A DNA stretch of 64,000 nt from Ilyomonas sp965247435 (GCA_965247435.1 OZ252019.1:1302001-1366000); one strand, 5' to 3'. Counted from the stretch's first letter, positions 25,147 through 34,004 are shown. Numbers and translations: made by a program. The notes: generated by a model not told the origin, from the sequence alone.

Positions 25147-26613
25147 CTACTTCACTCCATTTGGCGAAAGAGGCATTATCCAGTTGTCTTTATTCTGATG
25201 GGTTACGGCTACTTTCACTTTGTATCTATTTTTTAAATGCCGGGCTGTCTGCTCGGCAGCATATACGCTGCGGTGCTGGCCGCCGGTACATCCGAAACTG
25301 ATCATCAGGCTGTCGAAACCGCGCTGCAGGTAATCTTCCACCGATATATCTATCAGGTTGTAAACGCTGTTTAAAAAATCATTCATCCGCGTATGTTCTT
25401 CTAAAAAGAGCTGTACATTTTTATCCAGGCCGGAAGACGTTTTATAGGCTGCATACCGGCCTGGATTGAGCAGTCCTCGGCAGTCGAACACAAAGCCGCC
25501 TCCATGCGCGGCAGTTGTGACTGGAATGCCTTTTTTGTAAGAAAAACTATTAATCTCTACTATTAAAGGTGTTTGATCTGTGGCCTGTATGCTCTCAAAC
25601 CGGCTGATGATGTCTTCCTGCACTATTCTTGTCAGCACGCGGGTAAACTCTGCCACCTCAATGCCCAGTTTCAACTGGTTCATTACAAACCATTGCAGGT
25701 TTTTCAGTGCCAGCGGGATGCTGGTTAAAAAATGCGCTTTACGCTCAAATAATCCCCTGAACCCATAAGCACCCAGTACCTGTAGCAGGCGCAGCAGCAC
25801 ATAGCCATTGTATTGCTGTATAAACAAGTCTCTGCTGAGGGGCATAGCCAGCAAGCTATCTGCTACATCCATATAATGCTGCAACAGGCTTACTTTCCAG
25901 TCTGGGCTCAGTTCGGCGCGTGCCTGCCACAAAAGACTGGCTACATCGTATTGCAGTGCGCCCTGCATACCCCCCTGGTAATCTATAAAATATACTTCCT
26001 CTTTTTTAACTATGATATTGCGGCTCTGAAAATCGCGAAACATAAAATAACTATACTCTGTTTCTGCAAGGAAGGTGCTGATATTTTCAAAATCATTCAG
26101 CATAGCCTGTTTATCGTACGGCAGCTTTAGTGTATCTAAAAAGTAATATTTGAAGTACAGCAGATCGCTCAGGATGGCTTGCTTGCCAAATACTTTTGCC
26201 GTGAGGCATAGGTTGTAATCCATGCCTTCGTGCCCTTTTATCTGCAGGTGTGCAAGTTTGGTAAGACTTTGCCTGAATAGACTGTACACATATTTGTTTT
26301 GTCCGTACTGCTCCAGCATATCCAGCAGCGAAGTTTCGCCCATATCTTCCTGTATATACAAAGTATTTTCCGTGTTCACCCCAAATATGTCCGGCACCGG
26401 CAGTCCTAAGCTTTTAAAGTGCCGGCTAAACCGGATAAAGGTTTTGTTTTCCTGTACGTTGTCATTAGCGGTTGCTATCAGGGTTTCTTTGTTGCCATAA
26501 ATTCTGAAATACACCCGGTCGCTGCCACTTTGTGGCAGTTTTACAATACCGGCATCATCCGGCGAACGGATCGTATTTAGCAAAGCCATGATTTGCATCT
26601 CTATTTTTTCCAT
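25147..26613 (-). CDS. Amino-sugar kinase (AmgK-like) fused to a RapZ C-terminal domain
   Basis: 488 residues, two domains. Residues 20-310 are an aminoglycoside-phosphotransferase-fold kinase: nucleotide loop SGSDRVYFRI (29-38), FRDFQSRNI (192-200) as the catalytic loop with Asp194 and Asn199, and FIDYQGG (209-215) for metal binding. This is the AmgK type that phosphorylates the anomeric position of MurNAc/GlcNAc. Residues 348-488 match the C-terminal half of RapZ: VEINSFSYKKGIP, VFDCRGLLNPG (375-385), GLDKNVQLFL, and FGCTGGQHRSVYAAE (440-454). In E. coli this half of RapZ binds glucosamine-6-phosphate. The RapZ nucleotide-binding N-domain is absent. Same strand as the MurU-like gene, 213 bases between. 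Confidence 0.85.
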   Translation of the reverse strand: MEKIEMQIMALLNTIRSPDDAGIVKLPQSGSDRVYFRIYGNKETLIATANDNVQENKTFIRFSRHFKSLGLPVPDIFGVNTENTLYIQEDMGETSLLDMLEQYGQNKYVYSLFRQSLTKLAHLQIKGHEGMDYNLCLTAKVFGKQAILSDLLYFKYYFLDTLKLPYDKQAMLNDFENISTFLAETEYSYFMFRDFQSRNIIVKKEEVYFIDYQGGMQGALQYDVASLLWQARAELSPDWKVSLLQHYMDVADSLLAMPLSRDLFIQQYNGYVLLRLLQVLGAYGFRGLFERKAHFLTSIPLALKNLQWFVMNQLKLGIEVAEFTRVLTRIVQEDIISRFESIQATDQTPLIVEINSFSYKKGIPVTTAAHGGGFVFDCRGLLNPGRYAAYKTSSGLDKNVQLFLEEHTRMNDFLNSVYNLIDISVEDYLQRGFDSLMISFGCTGGQHRSVYAAEQTARHLKNRYKVKVAVTHQNKDNWIMPLSPNGVK

Positions 26614-26766
26614 AAAAAAAGGTGGGCTGTAAATATAAAATACTTTAACATAATCCGGTTAGGTATAAACTTGTATCAGCGCATAGTATTTTTATAATAC
26701 ATGCATTGCGCCTGCAACGCTTCTCTCGTGCACAACAGAAGGCACTGTACAAATTTTGCTTTACTT

Positions 26767-26802
26767 TTTGAAACAATTCTTTTTGTCAATCCATTATCTT
26801 CG
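26767..26802 (+). promoter_or_regulatory. Putative prfB promoter, nearly leaderless
   Basis: TTTG at 26767-26770 and TATCTTCG at 26795-26802 (7 of 8 positions of TAnnTTTG), 24 bases apart. The start codon begins 6 bases after the -7 box, so the transcript would have almost no leader. Confidence 0.45.
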
Positions 26803-26808
26803 CCCGCT

Positions 26809-27898
26809 ATGACACAAGAACAGATTAAAGTAATGCGAGACCGCGTGCTGGTCTTAAGGAGGTTTCTTTGACTACGATAATCGTACGGAAAAAGTAGAAG
26901 CTGACCGCCGGCTGTCCCTGTCGTCTGGTTTTTGGGACGATAATGCCCGTGCTACCGGCATTATGAAAGACATTAAGCTGAATGAATTCTGGATAAAACT
27001 GTACAAACAGGTAGAAACCGATGTTGAAGATTTTGCTGTGCTGTTTGATTTCTGGAAAAGCGGCGATGCTACCGAAGAAGAAACGAGGACGGCTTATGAT
27101 GCAGCTATACAGGCGCTGGAAGATGCAGAGTTTAAGAGCACCCTTAACCAGCCGGAAGACGAACTGCCGGGTATATTGCAGATAAACTCCGGTGCAGGCG
27201 GCACCGAAAGCCAGGACTGGGCCGAGATGCTGCTGCGTATGTACCGGATGTATGGAGAAAAGCAAGGCTGGAAAGTAACGGAACTGGACTTTCAGGAAGG
27301 CGATGGCGCTGGTATAAAAACAGCCACCCTCCAGTTTGATGGCCCTTTTGCGTATGGCTTTTTAAAAGCGGAAAGCGGTGTGCACCGACTCGTGCGCATT
27401 TCGCCGTTTGACAGCAACGCCCGCAGGCATACTTCTTTTGCTTCGGTATTTGTATATCCGCTGATTGATGACACTATTGAAATAGCTGTTAACCCGGCCG
27501 ACCTGGAATGGGAGTTTTACCGCAGCGGCGGCAAGGGCGGGCAAAATGTAAACAAGGTAGAAACCGCTGTGCGCCTGAAACATATACCCAGCGGTATTAT
27601 TGTAGAATGCCAGCAAAGCCGCACACAAGGGGAAAATCGCGAGCTGGCCCTGAAAATGCTAAAAAGCCGTTTGTACGAAGAAGAGCTGCGCCGCCGCGAA
27701 GAAGCGAAGAATGCTGTGAATGCCGGCAAAAAGAAAATAGAGTGGGGCAGCCAGATACGCAGCTATGTGTTTCACCCGTATAAAATGATTAAAGACCATC
27801 GTACCGATTTTGAAGTGGGCAATGTGCAGCCGGTAATGGATGGTGAATTGGATGGCTTTATTAAAGCATACCTGATGATGGAGAAAGAAGAAGCATAG
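26809..27898 (+). CDS. prfB: Peptide chain release factor 2, with programmed +1 frameshift
   Basis: RF2 recognises UGA and UAA and triggers peptide release. Frame 0 starts at ATG 26809 (MTQEQIKVMRDRVLVLRRFL) and hits TGA at 26869-26871; translation continues +1 from GAC at 26870 as DYDNRTEKVEADRR, giving about 362 residues in all, normal for RF2. Domain 2 carries the SPF codon-recognition tripeptide in RISPFDSNARR, and domain 3 the catalytic SGGKGGQNVNKVET with GGQ. Frameshifting is autoregulatory: scarce RF2 leaves UGA unread and favours the shift. The gene is monocistronic, with a promoter just ahead and a terminator 21 bases after its stop. Confidence 0.97.
26857..26872 (+). promoter_or_regulatory. 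prfB +1 frameshift signal
   Basis: AGGAGG (26857-26862), a 3-base spacer, CTT, TGA, C. This is the same geometry as E. coli prfB (SD-like hexamer, 3 bases, CUU UGA C). Confidence 0.96.
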
Positions 27899-27918
27899 GT
27901 TTATCTATAAGCATTTAT

Positions 27919-27955
27919 AAAAGCCTCCCGACTTTTAATTTTCGGGAGCTTTTTA
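27919..27955. terminator. Hairpin terminator downstream of prfB
   Basis: AAAAGCCTCCCGA and TCGGGAGCTTTTT flank an A/T-rich loop; one C is bulged. A and T tracts on either side suit both prfB and the convergent small gene. Confidence 0.85.
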
Positions 27956-27956
27956 T

Positions 27957-28208
27957 TTAATGGCTGCAACCCGATTGACGTAGTATCATCAATGCAACAA
28001 ATATCAATATCATCAATAAAACATTGGGGCTTATTTTAGAAAAAGATTTTTCTTTTTGTATTAATTCATCCTTAAGATGTTGTAATTCTTCCGGTGAAAG
28101 GTTTCGTCTGTCCAGTTCACGTGTGGCTGTAGCTTTTTGGTCTGCGTCCAGATGCCGGCTGTTAATGATAGAGTACAACTGAAAATCTGTAAGCTTATAA
28201 AAATCCAT
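27957..28208 (-). CDS. Small C-tail-anchored membrane protein, unknown function
   Basis: 83 residues. The N-terminal 50 residues are charged and helical (LYSIINSRHLDADQKATATR, then ELDRRNLSPEELQHLKDELI), and a single membrane helix, NVLLMILIFVALMIL, lies near the C-terminus before RQSGCSH. No recognised family. The stop falls inside the shared terminator region after prfB. It looks real: clean frame, ATG, neighbouring-gene codon use. Confidence 0.65.
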   Translation of the reverse strand: MDFYKLTDFQLYSIINSRHLDADQKATATRELDRRNLSPEELQHLKDELIQKEKSFSKISPNVLLMILIFVALMILRQSGCSH

Positions 28209-28247
28209 GCAGTGAAGATAGCAAGCTTAGAAACTTTTCAAAAAAGA

Positions 28248-28276
28248 AACGCCATGAATTAAATACTCATGGCGTT
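28248..28276 (-). terminator. Hairpin terminator downstream of glf
   Basis: Perfect 10-bp stem AACGCCATGA / TCATGGCGTT with a 9-base loop. On the minus strand it is followed by TTCTTTTTTG, giving a rho-independent terminator for the gene ending at 28327. Confidence 0.8.
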
Positions 28277-28326
28277 GTAACTATGCTTATAAGTGCTGTC
28301 AGCCAATAATTGTCATCTGTAAACTT

Positions 28327-29445
28327 TTAAACAGCAACTTCTGCTTCCTTGCCCAGGTTGAAGCGTTCCAATATTTTACCGCTAAGGCTCATCGCGCGGC
28401 CAATGGCCTGGTCCATATCATAATAGCGATATTCTCCTAATCGTCCGCAGATCAATGTATCTGTAAGCTTTTCTGCCTCTGCTTTATATTGCTGGTAAAG
28501 GCTTGCATTGGTTTTGTCAGGAAACGGATACTCATATTGTGCAGGTTCTTCGGGTGTAAAAGGAGTTTCGTGCGTTAAGACCGTGCCTTTTACACTGGCT
28601 TTTTCTGTTTCCGGCATCAGGTGTTTCCAGTCAATGGTTCTGATTCTCGGATCTTCGGCATTTGGGTAATTCACCTGTATGCAAGGCTGATGGTCAGTTG
28701 TATCAGTCAGGTGTTCTACTTTACGGTTCTGGCCGCGATATTTGAGTTTACCATACTGGTAATTGAAAAATTCGTCCACCGGGCCTGTAAATATCAGCAG
28801 TTTGTTTGCTTTCACCGTTTCACGGTTGTGCAGGTAATCGAAATTAAGTGTTACCGGTATTTCGCCAATAATACCACGCACCATTTCTGTATAACCTTTA
28901 GCAGGCAGTGCATTCCAGCGGTGATTGGGCGTTAGGGTGGTAACGGTTCCTTTATTAATGGTAATACGGGTCGCGAGGTCTTTGCTCAATTCTGTAGCTT
29001 TTACACCCCATTGCTTTTCGGTATAGCCCTTAATAAACATTTCATAAATCTCTGTAGGCATGCGGCTTAAACAAACTTCTTCAAAGTTGGCTGGCTCGCC
29101 CTGGAAGAGATTCCAGTTTTCACCTACAATACTGTTGATATAGGCTTCATTAACAGGCCAGCTTAAATAGTCGTTGCCAACCCGGCTTTTAAGCACTGCC
29201 GACCAATTGTAAAAAGAAGTAAAACGATTAAGAAAATTCCAGATTTTTTCACTCCCACAGCGGAAATAATGCGGCCCGTACCGATGAACCATGGCGCCGC
29301 TTTCATGTTTATAATCAAATACATTACCGGCTATATGATCTTTCCGATCGAGTATGACTACTTCCTGTCCATAATCTGTAAGAATTCTCGCCATAGTGCT
29401 GCCAGTAAGGCCGGCACCAACAATTACAAAATCCGATTGAATCAT
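28327..29445 (-). CDS. glf: UDP-galactopyranose mutase
   Basis: 372 residues, full length. The FAD dinucleotide-binding start is DFVIVGAGLTGSTMARIL, followed by VVILDRKDHIAGNVFDY and GAMVHRYGPHYFRC. Later segments include FIKGYTEKQWGVKATEL, PAKGYTEMV and the C-terminal RLGEYRYYDMDQAIGRA, which carries active-site Arg and Tyr. The enzyme interconverts UDP-Galp and UDP-Galf, the donor for galactofuranose in surface glycans. It lies beside a sugar-phosphate transferase that starts O-chain or capsule synthesis. The two are 69 bases apart on the same strand and may be cotranscribed. Confidence 0.96.
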   Translation of the reverse strand: MIQSDFVIVGAGLTGSTMARILTDYGQEVVILDRKDHIAGNVFDYKHESGAMVHRYGPHYFRCGSEKIWNFLNRFTSFYNWSAVLKSRVGNDYLSWPVNEAYINSIVGENWNLFQGEPANFEEVCLSRMPTEIYEMFIKGYTEKQWGVKATELSKDLATRITINKGTVTTLTPNHRWNALPAKGYTEMVRGIIGEIPVTLNFDYLHNRETVKANKLLIFTGPVDEFFNYQYGKLKYRGQNRKVEHLTDTTDHQPCIQVNYPNAEDPRIRTIDWKHLMPETEKASVKGTVLTHETPFTPEEPAQYEYPFPDKTNASLYQQYKAEAEKLTDTLICGRLGEYRYYDMDQAIGRAMSLSGKILERFNLGKEAEVAV

Positions 29446-29514
29446 GCTTTGGTATAAATTAGCAATTAGTGTATTAGCAGCAAGGAATTGTGAAAGTAAA
29501 GTTAGTGGTTATAA

Positions 29515-30231
29515 TTAATAAGCGCCTTCTGCAGACAATACAACTTTTGGTGTACTCCATAATATTTTAAAATCCATCATCAGGCTGTAATCGCGTATGT
29601 ATTCTGTATCATGTTCAATCATGAACTCGGCGCTGGTGTTATTGATACGATCTCTTATTTGCCATAAACCGGTAATGCCAGGTCTTACCAGGCAACGGAT
29701 TGACTTAAAATCGGGTAAATGTGCCAGCATGAAAGGTACTAACGGGCGCGGGCCGATTATACTCATGTCGCCTAAGAGCACATTAAATAATTGAGGAAGT
29801 TCATCAATGCTGGATTTGCGAATAATTTTACCAATCCAGGTTACGCGCGGATCATTAGGTAATTTTAAGAGGATACCTTTCTGCTGTTGCTCCAGCGCAT
29901 CTTTATAAGCCTGCGCTTTTTTTGACTGGTCTGAAACCATTGACCGGAATTTGTAACATCTGAAGTTTTGCCCTAAATAACCTACCCGCTCATTACTGTA
30001 CAATATATTACCTTTTGAAGATAACTTAATAAGGAGCGCCACTAATAAAAGAACCGGGGATAAAAGAAGAATAAGGGTACCGGATACTACCACATCAAAG
30101 AGCCGTTTAAGAAGAAGTTGAGTCCTTTTGCTCTCCAGCATGTTTTGGATAAGGATTTTTTCTTCAGCTAGCTCAACAGGAATTTGTAAATGAATTACTT
30201 GTTTCTGTGATACTTTCGAAAGAACTTGCAT
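29515..30231 (-). CDS. Polyprenyl-phosphate sugar-1-phosphate transferase (initiating)
   Basis: 238 residues, monotopic PGT-type enzyme. A membrane helix (VVSGTLILLLSPVLLLVALL, about residues 47-66) follows KRLFDVV. The catalytic part has YSNERVGYLGQNFRCYKFRS, DPRVTWIGKIIRKSSIDELP (catalytic Asp-Glu), QLFNVLLGDMSIIGPRP and RPGITGLWQI, all hallmarks of the WbaP/WcaJ/PglC superfamily. It loads the first sugar phosphate on undecaprenyl phosphate for capsule or O-antigen. Only the catalytic half is present, with no five-helix N-domain, as in PglC/WcaJ-short forms. With glf it forms a small surface-glycan locus. Confidence 0.95.
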   Translation of the reverse strand: MQVLSKVSQKQVIHLQIPVELAEEKILIQNMLESKRTQLLLKRLFDVVVSGTLILLLSPVLLLVALLIKLSSKGNILYSNERVGYLGQNFRCYKFRSMVSDQSKKAQAYKDALEQQQKGILLKLPNDPRVTWIGKIIRKSSIDELPQLFNVLLGDMSIIGPRPLVPFMLAHLPDFKSIRCLVRPGITGLWQIRDRINNTSAEFMIEHDTEYIRDYSLMMDFKILWSTPKVVLSAEGAY

Positions 30232-30265
30232 GTAATGATATTTGAGTTTTAAACTGGGGATGGGG

Positions 30266-30273
30266 CGAAGATA
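30266..30273 (-). promoter_or_regulatory. TATCTTCG -7-like box upstream of the sugar transferase
   Basis: Minus-strand TATCTTCG, 7 of 8 positions of TAnnTTTG, 34 bases before the start codon at 30231. Confidence 0.35.
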
Positions 30274-30356
30274 AAAAAAAATTTAAATGTTAAGGTGTTT
30301 TTAACAAGAGGTAACTTTAAAAAAACATTAAAATATTAAAAATTTATCAAATAAGT

Positions 30357-30383
30357 AAAAAAGGCACTTTAAAAGTGCCTTCG
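30357..30383 (-). terminator. Terminator of tRNA-Gln
   Basis: On the minus strand AAGGCACTTT and AAAGTGCCTT form a 10-bp stem followed by a T-run, starting two bases after the tRNA 3' end. Confidence 0.88.
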
Positions 30384-30385
30384 TG

Positions 30386-30456
30386 TTGCCCGACCAGGAT
30401 TCGAACCTAGACAAACAGTACCAAAAACTGTCGTACTACCATTATACTATCAGGCA
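30386..30456 (-). tRNA. tRNA-Gln, anticodon TTG
   Basis: 71 bases. Acceptor stem TGCCTGA pairs with TCGGGCA (one G-T pair). The anticodon stem ACAGT/ACTGT encloses loop TTTTGGT, so the anticodon is TTG. The T-arm carries GTTCGAATC. CCA is not encoded. The sole tRNA of the window; its wobble U is a target of MnmA. Confidence 0.96.
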
Positions 30457-30581
30457 ATAATTATTACAGACCGCAAAAATAAGGTTGAAGCTATAACCAA
30501 CCAAAAGAATATGCCTTTTTAAAAGGTGTGAAAATGTCTTATAAGAATCAATCCGGATATTAAAAAAATATTAATAAAAAA

Positions 30582-31322
30582 TTATAACAATAATGATGCA
30601 AGCATATAATCGGCCATTAAGATCATGATGCAACTTACTATTACTGATTTAGTGCTCGCACGGCCGATCTCCAAAGCACCTCCTTTAACATTATAGCCAT
30701 AATACGCAGATATACTGGCAATGATAAAACCGAATGTATAGGCTTTAATCAATGCAAAAATTAAATTGAACGGAATAAAACCCTGCTTCAGACCAGCGTC
30801 AAAAACATCCATCGAAATAATGCCGGCTGCACCGGCTGCAATACGGCCACCCAGTATTGCCAGAAACAAAGAAATGGCGACCAGCATAGGAATAACCAAC
30901 AGGGAAGCAAGAATTTTAGGCAATATAAGATAGCTTTCCGTGCTGATACCCATAATTTTTAAAGCGTCAATTTGCTCGCTAACACGCATATTACCCAGCT
31001 CACTTGCAATCTTGCTGCCTACCACTCCCGCCAGTACAATACAAACCACAGTAGGCGAAAGTTCGAGCATTATTGTATCCCTGGCTATTACGCCGATTGT
31101 TGATTTCGGAATAAGCGGCGACACTAACTGATAAGCCGTCTGAACCGTTGTAACGGCTCCTAAGAATACGGAAATAATCACTACAATCGGCAGGGAACCA
31201 ATTCCAATTTCGGCACATTGGTGCATAAACTCTCGCCAGTACATCTTTGGGTTTTCGGGCCGGTGAAACATCGCCTTTAAAGTAAGCAGGTACCTGCCGG
31301 TATGCGTGAGTAATGAAGCCAT
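30582..31322 (-). CDS. mlaE: MlaE-type ABC lipid-transport permease
   Basis: 246 residues of the MlaE/YrbE permease family: IGIGSLPIVVIISVFLGAVT with the amphipathic start, TIGVIARDTIMLELSPTVVC, GSKIASELGNMRVSEQIDAL (the conserved E-x-GTMR-x-EQIDAL-like cytoplasmic loop), and five to six helices. It moves phospholipids between inner and outer membranes with an MlaF ATPase and an MlaD MCE protein. Neither follows here: a tRNA gene comes next. Upstream it is 2 bases from the malic enzyme stop, so the two are cotranscribed. The only other ABC ATPase in the window (2.7 kb) is of a different class. Confidence 0.93.
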   Translation of the reverse strand: MASLLTHTGRYLLTLKAMFHRPENPKMYWREFMHQCAEIGIGSLPIVVIISVFLGAVTTVQTAYQLVSPLIPKSTIGVIARDTIMLELSPTVVCIVLAGVVGSKIASELGNMRVSEQIDALKIMGISTESYLILPKILASLLVIPMLVAISLFLAILGGRIAAGAAGIISMDVFDAGLKQGFIPFNLIFALIKAYTFGFIIASISAYYGYNVKGGALEIGRASTKSVIVSCIMILMADYMLASLLL

Positions 31323-31324
31323 GC

Positions 31325-33673
31325 CTATTGTATTAGTTTACGTTTACTTTTTTTCAGTTTATTCCACCAGGGCGATTGTGCCACTATTTCATCTACATTG
31401 TTGCGCGAGCGCTGCTGCGCATCTACCACTGCAATATTAGCCATATTAATTATGCTGCGCACCGAACTGCCTAACTGCAACACATGCACCGGCCGTTTAA
31501 TGCCCAACAGGATGGGACCAATAGCGTCTGCGCCGCCCACTTCTTTTAATAAATTATATGCCACGTTTCCCGCAGCAAGGTTTGGAAAAATCAAGGTATT
31601 TACATCTTCGTTCACCAAATCGCTGAACGGATAATTATCCCGCAGCACCTCCTTATTAAAAGGTAGCCACGCCTGCATTTCGCCATCAACTATCAAAGAA
31701 GGGTTGTGTTGTTTCAATATGCGGGTAGCTTCTGCCACCAGCTTCGCTTCAGGCGAATCGTTGCTTCCGAAGTTGCTGTAGCTAAGCATGGCAATACGGG
31801 GTGTAAGGTTGAAATTGCGGACTTCTTTTGCCACGAGCATGGCTATGTCTGCCAATTCCTGCGCGGTAGGGTTAAAATTGACCGTAGTATCTGCGAGGAA
31901 CAAAGGCCCGCGCTTGGTAAGCAGCAGGTACATGCCGGCAATCTTTTTTACGCCTTCTTCGGTACCAATAATTTGCAAAGCAGGCCTGATAGCTTCGGCA
32001 TAATTGCGGGTAAGGCCGGATATTAAGGCATCGGCATCACCTGCTTCCACCATCATGCAGCCAAAATGATTACGGTCATTCATTATTTTTTTACTCTCAT
32101 ACAAATTGAAACCTTTACGTTGCCTTTTGTTGAAAAAGATGGCCGCATATTTTTGTTTTTGCTCGTCCATCTCGGTGCTGTGCGGGTCCAGTATCGGCAT
32201 CTCGGAAATGTCTATCTTGTTAGCCGTTGCTATCGCGTTAATAGCTTCTTTATCACCCAGCAAAATGGGATAGGCAATGCCTTCATCATAAATGATACTG
32301 GCTGCTTTTAAAATCTTCTGATTATCTGCTTCGGCAAAAACAATGCGCTGCGGGTTGCGGCGCGCCTTACTGCCCAATACCCGGATAATCTGGTTGTCCA
32401 GACCTAAGCGTTTGTTAAGGTCAATGGCATACGCTTCCCAATCATCAATCGGCAGCTTTGCTACGCCGCTTTCTATTGCTGCCTTTGCCACGGCGGGCGC
32501 AACAGTTGCAAGCAGGCGCGGATCAAGTGGTTTAGGAATAATATAATCCGGTCCGAACGACATGTTGCGCTGGTTATAGGCAAGGTTTACCATATCCGGC
32601 ACGGCAGTCTTGGCAAGTTCGGCCAGTGCTTTTACGGCCGCCAATTTCATCGCTTCATTAATTGTAGTGGCACGCACGTCCAGCGCCCCGCGAAAGATAT
32701 AGGGAAAGCCCAGTACATTGTTTACCTGGTTGGGATAATCGGTACGTCCTGTTGCCATAATAATATCTTTACGCACCGCGATAGCTTCTTCATAAGTAAT
32801 CTCGGGATCAGGGTTGGCCATCGCAAATACAATCGGTTTTTCGCCCATGCTTTTAATCATATCCGGCGTCACCACGTTGCCGATACTCAACCCGACAAAT
32901 ACATCGGCATCCGTCATCGCTTCTGCCAATGTGTATGCTGCTTTATCTATCGCAAATTGTTGTTTTATTTCATCCAGATCCGGACGTGAGTGATGTAAAA
33001 CGCCATCTTTATCAAACAGAATAAAATTCCTGTGTTGCGCACCAAGCGACACATACAACTGCACACAGGCCATTGCAGCAGCGCCGGCGCCGTTTATTAC
33101 AAAACGCACCTCGCCGATGTTTTTGTTTTGCAGCTCCAAAGCGTTTAATAATGCAGCGCCGCTAATAATAGCCGTACCATGCTGGTCGTCGTGCATAATG
33201 GGTATGGAAAGCTGGCTGCGCAGTTCCCGCTCTATATAAAAACATTCCGGCGCTTTAATATCCTCGAGGTTAATGCCGCCGAATGTAGGTTCCAGCGCTT
33301 TTACAATCTGCACAAATTTCTCCGGATCGGTTTCATTGATCTCAATATCGAATACATCTATATCAGCAAAAATTTTGAACAATACACCTTTCCCTTCCAT
33401 TACGGGCTTGCTGGCTTCAGGCCCAATGTTGCCAAGTCCGAGTACTGCCGTTCCATTGCTGATGACCGCAACCAGGTTGCCTTTGGCCGTATATTTATAC
33501 ACGTTCTCTTTATCTTTAAAAATCTCTTTGCAGGGCTCTGCTACGCCCGGGCTGTATGCAAGTGAGAGATCGCGCTGGGTCTTGGCTTCTTTGGTAGGCA
33601 CTACTTCAATCTTACCGGGGCGTCCTTTGGAATGATATTCCAGCGACTGCTCTCTAAGAAGTGTTTGTGGCAT
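31325..33673 (-). CDS. maeB: NADP-dependent malic enzyme with phosphotransacetylase-like domain
   Basis: 782 residues, three domains. Residues 1-170 are the malic enzyme N-domain (LAYSPGVAEPCKEI, VLGLGNIGPEASKPVMEGKG, catalytic Lys). Residues 170-410 are the NAD(P)-binding domain (PIMHDDQHGTAIISGAALL, VINGAGAAAMAC, ATGRTDYPNQVNN). The last 340 residues resemble phosphotransacetylase (IVFAEADNQKILKAA, ALISGLTRN, FLADTTVNFNPTAQELADIA). It decarboxylates malate to pyruvate; the PTA-like domain is regulatory, binding acetyl-CoA, in the E. coli enzyme. First gene of a two-gene unit with mlaE. ATG at 33673. Confidence 0.97.
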   Translation of the reverse strand: MPQTLLREQSLEYHSKGRPGKIEVVPTKEAKTQRDLSLAYSPGVAEPCKEIFKDKENVYKYTAKGNLVAVISNGTAVLGLGNIGPEASKPVMEGKGVLFKIFADIDVFDIEINETDPEKFVQIVKALEPTFGGINLEDIKAPECFYIERELRSQLSIPIMHDDQHGTAIISGAALLNALELQNKNIGEVRFVINGAGAAAMACVQLYVSLGAQHRNFILFDKDGVLHHSRPDLDEIKQQFAIDKAAYTLAEAMTDADVFVGLSIGNVVTPDMIKSMGEKPIVFAMANPDPEITYEEAIAVRKDIIMATGRTDYPNQVNNVLGFPYIFRGALDVRATTINEAMKLAAVKALAELAKTAVPDMVNLAYNQRNMSFGPDYIIPKPLDPRLLATVAPAVAKAAIESGVAKLPIDDWEAYAIDLNKRLGLDNQIIRVLGSKARRNPQRIVFAEADNQKILKAASIIYDEGIAYPILLGDKEAINAIATANKIDISEMPILDPHSTEMDEQKQKYAAIFFNKRQRKGFNLYESKKIMNDRNHFGCMMVEAGDADALISGLTRNYAEAIRPALQIIGTEEGVKKIAGMYLLLTKRGPLFLADTTVNFNPTAQELADIAMLVAKEVRNFNLTPRIAMLSYSNFGSNDSPEAKLVAEATRILKQHNPSLIVDGEMQAWLPFNKEVLRDNYPFSDLVNEDVNTLIFPNLAAGNVAYNLLKEVGGADAIGPILLGIKRPVHVLQLGSSVRSIINMANIAVVDAQQRSRNNVDEIVAQSPWWNKLKKSKRKLIQ

Positions 33674-34004
33674 AATGGTAATTGCTTTTTCTAAAATTCA
33701 GTATAAACAGCGATTGATAACAGGCTCAACACTGTGATAAACTTGTTGAACGCTGTTTCTTTATTAATGATTTTATGATGTGTTGCTTATAAAAAAAATG
33801 TATCAGTTTTATGGTAACGCAAGCTGCGCAAGGTACAATTAAATAGAGCAACGATACAATGCTGCAATAGTACAGAGAATGGTTAAGCGAAAGACTATTT
33901 AATCTGTCCTTTCGTTGATGTATGGTATAATAAATTATTGGCTGCTGTAAAATATAGCTTTGTAAAAATTATTAAAAAACTTTATTTCGTTATTAAACAA
34001 TTCT
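33674..34004. other. Divergent intergenic region with a long inverted repeat
   Basis: 331 bases between maeB and the VOC gene. It contains AAACAGCG (33705-33712) and CGCTGTTT (33751-33758) around a segment with repeated TGATAA words. This could be an operator or cruciform upstream of maeB. The VOC-proximal part is plain A/T-rich sequence. Confidence 0.4.

Noticed and set aside
30357..30456. Hairpin next to tRNA as possible T-box or riboswitch
   Set aside because: Directly follows the tRNA 3' end with a T-run on the minus strand, so it is a simple terminator.
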